Source: Bacteroidales bacterium (GTDB lineage Bacteria; Bacteroidota; Bacteroidia; Bacteroidales; VadinHA17). From it: a stretch of DNA of 9,317 nucleotides. The translations under genes and the position numbers were made by a program. Below are positions 1-6,534 of the stretch, one piece after another (within the stretch, counting starts at the first letter, position 1; each line of letters starts with the position of its first letter). The DNA lies in the NCBI GenBank assembly GCA_003162595.1, contig PMNJ01000315.1, positions 3,568 through 12,884 on the forward strand. The letters run 5' to 3'. The notes beneath the pieces are model-generated. The model saw only the letters and a list, made by a program, of their open reading frames with translations, was not told the DNA's origin and did not search any database.

Positions 1-2085
1 ACAAACTATAATAAAGGATGGGACTGGTGTTCAGGGTATCACTATTCTGACAGCATTGTGACAGGTTTCTCACAACTTCACCTGAGCGGTACCGGTATTG
101 GCGATTTAGGCGATGTATTAATTACACCTTATACCGGAGAATTGAAAACTTCTCCGGGTACACAGGAAAATCCATTGGCGGGTTACGCATCAAAGTATAC
201 TCATCAGGACGAAATCGCGAAAGCCGGATATTATTCTGTAATTATGAAGAGGTATAATATCCGTGTAGAATTATCTGCTACCGAACGGGTGGCAGTTCAT
301 AAGTATACTTTTCCGGAAGCAGAACAGGCTTATATTGCCGTAAACCTAACCAACGGAATTGGATGGGATCAACCTACAGCAGCCTCTTTTAAGAAAATCG
401 ATTCTCAAACGTTTACAGGTTATAGATTTTCTACCGGTTGGGCAAAGGACCAGCGTCTGTATTTTGCCATAAAACTTTCGAAACCCATCGAAAAGGCTCA
501 ACTCTTCAATGATGAAAAACTTGTTTCCGGAGATTCGGTCAAGGGAGTAAAGTTGGTAGGCATACTTAACTTTTCGACCAGAAAAGGGGATGAAATAGTT
601 CTGAAAGTTGGAATTTCGCCGGTGAGTGAACAAAATGCCCTGGCCAATATTGAGATTGAAGTACCCGATTGGAATTTCGAAAAAGTAGTCTCAAATGCCC
701 ATAAACTCTGGAATACGGAGTTAGGAAAAATAAGTGTTACCGGGAAAAATGAAAATGATAAACGTACATTTTACTCGGCACTGTACCATTCCTTTACACA
801 ACCGATAATCTTTAATGATAACAATGGCGATTACATGGGAGCTGACAAGAAAGTATACACCAATCCCGGATTTACAAATTATTCTGTTTTCTCATTATGG
901 GACACTTACCGGGCCGAACAACCGCTCTTTACCCTGTTACAACCTGAACGGGTGAACGATATGGTGAATACTATGCTGAATATATATAAGCAACAAGGGA
1001 AACTTCCTATCTGGCACTTAATGGGAAATGAAACCGATTGTATGCCCGGATACAGCTCTGTCCCGGTTATTGCAGATGCTTATTTCAAAGGATTTAAAGG
1101 GTTTGATGCTAACCTTGCCTTTAAAGCCATGAAAGCATCCTCTACGCGTGACGATTATGGGATGAAATTTTTAAAAGAAAAAGGCTACATCCCGGCTGAT
1201 AAAGAAAAGGAATCTGTGTCCAAAGCTATGGAATATTGTATTTCCGACTGGTGTATTGCCCAAATGGCAAAAAAGCTGGGCAAAAAAGAAGATTATGAAT
1301 ATTACATAAAACGGGCTGAATCGTATGCACAATACTTTGATCCGAAAACACAGTTTGTCAGGGCGAAGTTGGATAATGGCAAATTTCGTGAGCCTTTTTC
1401 TCCATTTAAATCAATTCATGAATGGGGAGATTATACTGAAGGCAATGCCTGGCAATACACCTGGCTTGTACCACAGGATGTCGAAGGTCTGATCAGGCTT
1501 TTCGGAGGCGACCAGCCATTTCTTAATAAGCTGGATAGTTTATTCGTTGCACAAGGTGATTTGGGAGAAAATGCATCATCAGATATTACCGGGTTAATAG
1601 GTCAGTATGCACATGGCAACGAACCCAGTCATCATATTACGTATCTTTATGCTTATGCCGGCCAGCAATGGAAAACCGCTGAAAAAAACCGTTATATCCA
1701 GCGGATTCTGTATACTGACAAGCCTGATGGATTATGCGGTAACGAAGACTGCGGGCAAATGTCAGCATGGTACATCTTTTCCTCTATGGGTTTTTATCCG
1801 GCCAATCCAGCCAATGGCGCCTTTGTATTTGGCAGCCCACTTTTCGATGAGATAACACTCAAATTACCTGACAATAAGCAATTCTCTGTGAGAGCATTGA
1901 ATAATAGTGAAAAAAACATCTATCTGCAGTCGGCAAAACTGAATGGAAATCCATACAGTCGTTCATACATTACCTATAAAGACATAATGCTAGGTGGCAC
2001 ATTGGAGTTCGAGATGGGGTCTTCTCCAAATAAGCAATTCGGTTCCAGACCGGAAGACAGACCGGCTTCAGTAATATACAATTGA
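1..2085 (+). CDS. GH92 family alpha-mannosidase, 5' end outside the window
   Basis: This is a glycoside hydrolase of family 92, a family of calcium-dependent, inverting exo-alpha-mannosidases that remove mannose from N-glycans or mannans, usually in the periplasm or at the cell surface of Bacteroidota. The frame is open from base 1 and already reads family sequence (GWDWCSGYHYSDS, then GFSQLHLSGTGIGDLGD), so the GTG at 58 is internal. 694 residues are visible; family members run to roughly 720-780, so the signal peptide and the first beta-strands lie upstream. Recognisable blocks are SLWDTYRAEQPLFTLLQPER, LPIWHLMGNETDCMPG and HGNEPSHH, whose Glu (codon 1621-1623) is the expected general acid. 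GNEDCGQMSAWYIFSSMGFYP follows and carries the acidic residues expected for the catalytic base (Asp codon 1747-1749). The C-terminus (EFEMGSSPNKQFG...RPEDRP) is typical, so the 3' end is intact. The exact linkage specificity cannot be read from the sequence. Family assignment is very secure. Confidence 0.95.
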   Translation, partial: TNYNKGWDWCSGYHYSDSIVTGFSQLHLSGTGIGDLGDVLITPYTGELKTSPGTQENPLAGYASKYTHQDEIAKAGYYSVIMKRYNIRVELSATERVAVHKYTFPEAEQAYIAVNLTNGIGWDQPTAASFKKIDSQTFTGYRFSTGWAKDQRLYFAIKLSKPIEKAQLFNDEKLVSGDSVKGVKLVGILNFSTRKGDEIVLKVGISPVSEQNALANIEIEVPDWNFEKVVSNAHKLWNTELGKISVTGKNENDKRTFYSALYHSFTQPIIFNDNNGDYMGADKKVYTNPGFTNYSVFSLWDTYRAEQPLFTLLQPERVNDMVNTMLNIYKQQGKLPIWHLMGNETDCMPGYSSVPVIADAYFKGFKGFDANLAFKAMKASSTRDDYGMKFLKEKGYIPADKEKESVSKAMEYCISDWCIAQMAKKLGKKEDYEYYIKRAESYAQYFDPKTQFVRAKLDNGKFREPFSPFKSIHEWGDYTEGNAWQYTWLVPQDVEGLIRLFGGDQPFLNKLDSLFVAQGDLGENASSDITGLIGQYAHGNEPSHHITYLYAYAGQQWKTAEKNRYIQRILYTDKPDGLCGNEDCGQMSAWYIFSSMGFYPANPANGAFVFGSPLFDEITLKLPDNKQFSVRALNNSEKNIYLQSAKLNGNPYSRSYITYKDIMLGGTLEFEMGSSPNKQFGSRPEDRPASVIYN

Positions 2086-2118
2086 TTGGTAACGAATATC
2101 AAGAAAAACATACGCCAA

Positions 2119-2460
2119 ATGAATAATGAAAATATAACAAGAATTGAACTCACTTTTGATAAATTCAAGCCGGATATTTATTTATCAGATGGACAAGACC
2201 TTAATGAATATGGCTTTAATGCCGCTGTGGTTCATATTCCGGGTCACACAAAAGGATCAATAGGAATATTAACGGATGATGGAAATTTATTTGCCGGAGA
2301 TACGTTTACCAATAGAAGAAAACCAGAGAAAGCAAATTATATAGAAAATCATCTGGAACTGGAAAACAGCATAAACAGGTTGAAAAAGATGAATATCAAG
2401 ATGATTTATCCCGGACATGGCAAACCTTTTAAAATGGAACAGATAGCCCGGAAATTGTAA
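2119..2460 (+). pseudogene. C-terminal half of an MBL-fold metallohydrolase, probable remnant
   Basis: The 113 codons from the ATG at 2119 encode the distal half of a metallo-beta-lactamase-fold hydrolase. Visible motifs are FKPDIYLSDG, HIPGHTKGSIGIL (third-histidine motif), LFAGDTF (bridging Asp motif) and IYPGHGKPF (last histidine motif). The N-terminal half with the HxHxDH motif, which supplies most of the zinc ligands in this fold, is absent. It cannot lie upstream, because the mannosidase coding sequence ends at 2085. Relatives are about 200 or more residues, so nearly half is missing, and the product should not bind a normal dinuclear metal centre. The frame is open back to a TTG at 2086, but that adds no family sequence. 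The remaining half has no internal stop, so the loss may be recent, or the short protein may still be made. It sits 18 bases before the MFS gene and could be cotranscribed with it. Substrate unknown. Confidence 0.72.
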
Positions 2461-2478
2461 TTCACATTCCACTTATAA

Positions 2479-3795
2479 ATGACAGCCATTAAATCTGATA
2501 AAAAGAGATATTCAGGTCTCGGTACAACTTTTCGTTCCTTTCAATACAGAAATTATCGTCTTTTTTTCGGCGGACAAAGCATTTCGCTGATCGGAACCTG
2601 GATTCAGAGAATCGCGACTCCCTGGCTGGTTTACCACCTTACCGGTTCTGCATTATTACTTGGTGTTATTGGTTTTGCCGGTCAGATACCTACTTTTATT
2701 ATAGCGCCATTTGCCGGTGTTATGACTGATCGCTGGAACCGGTATCACCTTCTTATAGGCACTCAGATTGCGGCAATGATACAGGCTTTTATCCTTACTA
2801 TTCTCTATTTCTCAGGAACAATTGCGATATGGCACATTGTTCTTCTGAACATTATCCTTGGCTGCGTCAACGCCTTTGATGTTCCGGCACGGCAGTCATT
2901 TGTAATTGAAATGGTAGAAAAGAAAGAAGATCTGGGAAATGCTATTGCATTGAACTCTTCAATGGTTAATGGCGCCAGATTGCTTGGTCCATCAATTGCC
3001 GGTGTATTAATTGCTTTGACAGGTGAAGGAATTTGTTTTTTGCTTAATGGCATAAGCTATATATTTGTAATAGTCTCCCTTCTCTTGATGAAAGTTAAAC
3101 CTAGAACAATAAAAGTCAGCGATACGAATGTTTTAAAAGAACTTAAAGAAGGATTTTCATATGCATTCAGTTTTCCACCGATAAAGCATATAATATTTTT
3201 ATTAAGCGTGGTAAGTCTTATGGGAATGCAATATACAGTCCTCATGCCGGTTTTTGCAAAAGAAATACTTCATGGAGGTTCGCATACTTTCGGCTTTCTT
3301 ATGGGAGCTTCAGGTCTGGGTGCCCTGTCGGGAGCTCTCTATCTTGCTTCCAGAAAAAATGCTCTGGGACTTATAAAGATTATTCCTTTGGCTACTGGCC
3401 TGTTTGGTTTAGGGTTAATTGCATTTTCTTTTTCGCGGGTCTTTTTGCTTTCATTTGTTCTTATGATAATAATTGGACTTGGAATGATGCTGCAGATGGC
3501 ATCAAGCAACACTATTTTGCAGACCATTGTTGATGATGATAAACGCGGCCGTGTCATGAGTTTTTACACAATGGCATTTATGGGTACAGCTCCATTTGGG
3601 AGTTTGCTGGCAGGAAGTCTGGCAAAAATCACAGGCGTATCAGTCACTATATTAACTGGTGGAATATTCTGTATTCTGGGTGCTGTTGTTTTTGCATATA
3701 AACTTCCCGCACTATCTAAGATAATAAATTCAATATACTTGAGACAAAGATTATCTGTCTCTGAACCTCTATCAGAAATTCAGGCAACAACATAA
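2479..3795 (+). CDS. MFS transporter, MFS_3/EntS-like drug or metabolite exporter
   Basis: A complete 438-residue major facilitator protein of the inner membrane, expected to export a small molecule by proton antiport. It opens with the typical FRSFQYRNYRLFFGGQ segment and a first helix pair through TWIQRIATPWLVYHLTG. The motif-A loop between helices 2 and 3 is GVMTDRWNR (residues 80-88, fitting GxxxDRxxR). Another family-typical stretch near residues 350-385 reads DDDKRGRVMSFYTMAFMG, then APFGSLLAG. Long hydrophobic segments throughout fit 12 helices, and the length is normal. These features match the MFS_3 group, which includes the enterobactin exporter EntS and macrolide-efflux-like proteins; the substrate cannot be inferred. 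The ATG at 2479 is chosen because it gives a normal N-terminus. No Shine-Dalgarno sequence is seen, as is usual in Bacteroidota. The gene ends in tandem stops (TAA TAG). Confidence 0.93.
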   Translation: MTAIKSDKKRYSGLGTTFRSFQYRNYRLFFGGQSISLIGTWIQRIATPWLVYHLTGSALLLGVIGFAGQIPTFIIAPFAGVMTDRWNRYHLLIGTQIAAMIQAFILTILYFSGTIAIWHIVLLNIILGCVNAFDVPARQSFVIEMVEKKEDLGNAIALNSSMVNGARLLGPSIAGVLIALTGEGICFLLNGISYIFVIVSLLLMKVKPRTIKVSDTNVLKELKEGFSYAFSFPPIKHIIFLLSVVSLMGMQYTVLMPVFAKEILHGGSHTFGFLMGASGLGALSGALYLASRKNALGLIKIIPLATGLFGLGLIAFSFSRVFLLSFVLMIIIGLGMMLQMASSNTILQTIVDDDKRGRVMSFYTMAFMGTAPFGSLLAGSLAKITGVSVTILTGGIFCILGAVVFAYKLPALSKIINSIYLRQRLSVSEPLSEIQATT

Positions 3796-3854
3796 TAGTC
3801 TTTCTATTCAATTATTCTTCAAAATAATTTAACAAAATGTAATGGTAAATCGTT

Positions 3855-3862
3855 TATATTTG
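3855..3862 (+). promoter_or_regulatory. Bacteroidota-type -7 promoter box before the efflux operon
   Basis: TATATTTG matches the Bacteroidota housekeeping -7 consensus TAnnTTTG exactly. It lies about 51 bases before the ATG of the TolC-family gene, within the only sizeable intergenic gap in the window (3796-3913). The -33 element is weak: the nearest candidate is TTTA at 3828-3831 with a 23-base spacer, where TTTG is expected. Transcription would start near 3868-3870, right where a short ATCTTAA repeat begins. The assignment rests on sequence match and position only. Confidence 0.55.
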
Positions 3863-3869
3863 CAATTCG

Positions 3870-3890
3870 ATCTTAAAAACATATCTTAAG
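3870..3890 (+). repeat. Short ATCTTAA direct repeat at the presumed transcription start
   Basis: ATCTTAA occurs at 3870-3876 and again at 3883-3889. Overlapping these, CTTAA (3872-3876) and TTAAG (3886-3890) form an inverted pair with a 9-base gap. The element lies just downstream of the -7 box, where a repressor site could act on the efflux operon. No regulator gene is visible next to it, and such short AT-rich repeats can arise by chance, so an operator role is only a guess. Confidence 0.25.
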
Positions 3891-3913
3891 TTCAAAGCAG
3901 AAAATTTTCAGTA

Positions 3914-5311
3914 ATGAAATATTCCTTTCAAAATATGACTGGGAAATTCCCCGGTTTTAAGAAATTCTCGTGTAGCCTTATAAGCTTGCTATTCCTTGTT
4001 ATTCCCAATTTTATAACCGGTCAAACAGTACATGATACGCTTTCTTCAAATGTTACATTATCACAGTGCATTGGCTATGCTCTTGCTAACCAATCGTTAA
4101 TTAAACAATCACTGCTTGATGAGGATATTAACAGAAGAAATATAAGAATTGCTTTGTCAGGCTGGTATCCGCAACTGGAAATTGATGCAAATGTTCAACA
4201 TTTCCTTCAGGTTCCGGCAACTTATTATCCTAACCTGAACAATCCTCCTTCTTATACTCCTTTAATCTCTTTGCCTTTGACACCTGCTTATGTATCGTCA
4301 GGCATATTTTCCGCGAACCAGACTTTATACAACACCACATTATTTTTTGCAGCCAGAACTTCCAGGGAACTTCGCAATCAGGCTTCGGAAAACACAGAGA
4401 ATTCGAAGATTAATACATATGTAGATGTAACAAAAGCTTTTTTTGATGTGTTATTGACAAAGGAGCAGCTTAATGTTCTGAAAGAAGATATACTGCGACT
4501 TCAGAAGAATTATAATGATGCTTACAGTTATTATAAGAATGGTATCACAGATAAGATAGACTACCAGCGTACCGAAATATCACTAAGCAATGCCCAGGCG
4601 CAAAGGAAGTCAGCCGAAGAAGCACTAAAAGCCAAATATTCCGTATTAAAACATCTTATGGGAGTGGCTCCTCAAAAGCAATTAACTGTTTCATATGATT
4701 CTTCCAAATTTGAAAATGAAATATTAATTGATACAACAAAGGTTTTGGATTACAGTAATCGCATTGAATATCAGCTTTTACAGACTTCAATGAAACTGCA
4801 GAATTTTGGAATCAGCTATTACAGGTGGTCGTTTCTTCCGACTTTGTCTGCTTTTTATAATTATGATCCGGCATTCTCAAGTAGCCAGATTTCTGATTTA
4901 TATAATTATAACAATCCGACTTCCGTTCTTGGATTGAAATTAACGCTGCCATTGTTTCAGGGAATGAGCAGGCATGAAAATTTTGACAAGGCAAAGCTTC
5001 AGTACCAGAAGCTCGAACTGGGAATGGACTATCTGAAAAGCGCGATAAGCAGTGAATACACGCAGGCTCTTGCAGGGTATAAAAGCAATCTCAATGAATT
5101 AAAAGTCGCAATAAACAATATCGCTGTTGCCAGGGATATCTTTAACACTGTGAAGCTTCAGTACGATAAAGGAATAAAGGCATATCTGGAAGTCATAGTG
5201 TCTGAAACAGATTTACGGACAGCAGAACTTAACTATTTGAATATACTTTTCCAGGTTCTTACGAGCAAGATGGATTTGGAAAAAGCTTCAGGGGATATAA
5301 AACTCAACTGA
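3914..5311 (+). CDS. TolC family outer membrane efflux channel
   Basis: A 465-residue outer-membrane efflux protein, the exit duct of a tripartite pump. It would form a trimeric beta-barrel with a long alpha-helical periplasmic tunnel. The N-terminus has a signal peptide: basic KK at 16-17, hydrophobic SLISLLFLVIP, and likely cleavage near residue 36 (FITG before QT). A second ATG at codon 8 would give a more usual signal length, so the start may be 3935. Two OEP repeats are visible. The first begins VTLSQCIGYALANQSLIKQS near residue 47 and includes GWYPQLEI. The second begins near residue 285 and includes RWSFLPTLSAFYNYDP, LTLPLFQG and the conserved closing segment YDKGIKAYLEVIVSETDL, then AELNYLN. 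There is no lipobox, unlike OprM. The length is close to that of E. coli TolC. The gene leads the operon, 60 bases before the adaptor. Family secure; substrate unknown. Confidence 0.93.
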   Translation: MKYSFQNMTGKFPGFKKFSCSLISLLFLVIPNFITGQTVHDTLSSNVTLSQCIGYALANQSLIKQSLLDEDINRRNIRIALSGWYPQLEIDANVQHFLQVPATYYPNLNNPPSYTPLISLPLTPAYVSSGIFSANQTLYNTTLFFAARTSRELRNQASENTENSKINTYVDVTKAFFDVLLTKEQLNVLKEDILRLQKNYNDAYSYYKNGITDKIDYQRTEISLSNAQAQRKSAEEALKAKYSVLKHLMGVAPQKQLTVSYDSSKFENEILIDTTKVLDYSNRIEYQLLQTSMKLQNFGISYYRWSFLPTLSAFYNYDPAFSSSQISDLYNYNNPTSVLGLKLTLPLFQGMSRHENFDKAKLQYQKLELGMDYLKSAISSEYTQALAGYKSNLNELKVAINNIAVARDIFNTVKLQYDKGIKAYLEVIVSETDLRTAELNYLNILFQVLTSKMDLEKASGDIKLN

Positions 5312-5331
5312 CAATGAACTACGAACAATTC
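5311..5331 (+). repeat. Degenerate 7-base tandem units in the TolC-adaptor spacer
   Basis: Three consecutive heptamers, ACAATGA, ACTACGA and ACAATTC, resemble one another. The preceding TCAACTG (5304-5310), which contains most of the TolC stop region, could be a fourth, more diverged unit. Short heptad arrays of this look are seen in intergenic gaps of some bacteria. The array here is small and imperfect, so it may be chance. It makes up the first third of the 60-base spacer, which otherwise shows no recognisable element. Confidence 0.25.
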
Positions 5332-5371
5332 TTTGCTGTTAGCATATAGCCAATTTAAAATTTGTAACGCC

Positions 5372-6499
5372 ATGCACAGAATATTTAACATAATAATATG
5401 TTTTGGACTGATTGCAGGATTGCTGTCTTGCAGTGGAAATCCGGCAAATAAAAAGACTGAAGTACCTGCAATACCCGTTACAGTTTCCAATGTGAGGCTG
5501 GTAAAAGCTGTTTTCTACAATTCATACCCCGGTAATATCACTGCATTAAAAGAGGTAGAGCTTCGCGGACAGGTGAGCGGATATATAACAGGAATTTATT
5601 TTACTGAAGGAAAAGAGGTTCATTCAGGAGAGAAACTTTATGAAATTGATCGTCGTAAGTATGAAGCAACTTATAAGGAAGCCCAGTCAAATGTTAAGAT
5701 TGCGGAAGACAATCTTGAGAAAGTTCAGCGTGACGCCAACCGTTATACTGATCTGGCAAAACAGGATGCCGTTGCAAAACAGCTGCTCGATAATTCAATG
5801 ACAGATCTTAATAATACCCGACAGCAGGTAGATGCTGCTAATTCAGAACTTGTTAAGGCTAAAACTGATTTTGACTACTCATTAATCAATGCCCCTTTTG
5901 ATGGTACAATAGGTTTTTCTGGTGTGAGGCTTGGAACTCTTATAACTCCCGGACAGACTCTTCTTAATACTGTTTCTTCAGATGACCCTATGGGCGTTGA
6001 TTTTGAAATCAGCGAAACCGAGCTTAGCCGTTTCCGGCAGCTTGAAAATGCAGGAATTTCAACTAATGATACAACATTTAAAATTACTCTTCCCGATAAT
6101 TCAACATATCCTTTTTTTGGAAAGATAAGTGTCATCGACAGAGCAGTTGACCCGCTGACAGGTACAATCAGGGTCAGGATAACTGTGCCTAACCATGAAA
6201 AGATACTTAAAGCTGGAATGAGCTGCAAGGTTCTTGTGTTGAATGCCTATGCAGGTGAGCAGATAGTAATTCCCCTTGAGTCAGTGCTTGAGCAACTGAG
6301 CGAATATTTTGTCTACATTATAAAAGATAATAAGGCTCAACAGGTAAAGGTCTCTCTAGGCCCAAGGGTTAATGCCAACGTTATTGTACTGAGAGGGCTC
6401 AAAGGTGATGAAACAATTGTTATTGATGGAATACAGAAGCTGCACGACGGTTCAGAAATCACAATAGCACAGCCCCAAAAACAACAATTGCACAATTAA
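5372..6499 (+). CDS. RND efflux periplasmic adaptor lipoprotein (HlyD/AcrA family)
   Basis: This membrane fusion protein links the RND pump to the TolC channel. The ATG at 5372 is preferred over the TTG at 5333 because it gives a clean lipoprotein signal: a hydrophobic stretch (IFNIIICFGLIAG), then LLSC with Cys20 as the lipidated residue, giving 375 residues. Next come the first lipoyl half (VELRGQVSGYITGIYFTEG, about residues 62-95), an alpha-hairpin (about 96-172), and the second lipoyl half (LINAPFDGTIGFSGVRLG). A beta-barrel with FEISETELSRF and GTIRVRITVPN and a membrane-proximal domain follow, closing with LKGDETIVIDGIQKLHDG. The order and length are normal for AcrA/MexA-type adaptors. 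At the hairpin tip the RxxxLxxxxxxS channel-contact motif reads R124...L128...A135, with Ala in place of Ser. It lies between the channel and pump genes, so it should serve both. Family secure. Confidence 0.94.
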   Translation: MHRIFNIIICFGLIAGLLSCSGNPANKKTEVPAIPVTVSNVRLVKAVFYNSYPGNITALKEVELRGQVSGYITGIYFTEGKEVHSGEKLYEIDRRKYEATYKEAQSNVKIAEDNLEKVQRDANRYTDLAKQDAVAKQLLDNSMTDLNNTRQQVDAANSELVKAKTDFDYSLINAPFDGTIGFSGVRLGTLITPGQTLLNTVSSDDPMGVDFEISETELSRFRQLENAGISTNDTTFKITLPDNSTYPFFGKISVIDRAVDPLTGTIRVRITVPNHEKILKAGMSCKVLVLNAYAGEQIVIPLESVLEQLSEYFVYIIKDNKAQQVKVSLGPRVNANVIVLRGLKGDETIVIDGIQKLHDGSEITIAQPQKQQLHN

Positions 6500-6534
6500 A
6501 GAAATTAAACTACTTAAAGTCTGAATCTTATTTC

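Noticed and set aside
1607..1855. An 82-codon plus-strand frame inside the mannosidase gene.
   Set aside because: It overlaps the catalytic region of GH92 in another frame and has no domain-like features.
3810..3829. Inverted repeat AATTATT / AATAATT with a 6-base loop after the MFS gene, a possible terminator.
   Set aside because: The 7-base stem is made only of A and T, so it would be very unstable, and no clear T-tract follows. It is not convincing as an intrinsic terminator.
5314..5349. An 11-codon ATG-initiated mini-ORF between the TolC-family gene and the adaptor gene.
   Set aside because: It is very short, with no recognisable product, ribosome site or conserved attenuation feature. 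It overlaps the heptad-like repeats and is probably chance.
5333..5371. Upstream TTG start for the adaptor, adding 13 residues.
   Set aside because: The extra residues place a polar stretch before the lipoprotein signal. The ATG at 5372 gives a normal signal with lipobox Cys at position 20.
5875..6228. A 117-codon open frame on the minus strand inside the adaptor gene, and similar minus-strand frames elsewhere.
   Set aside because: These lie opposite strongly supported genes and show no recognisable family motifs; they are shadows of the plus-strand coding sequence.
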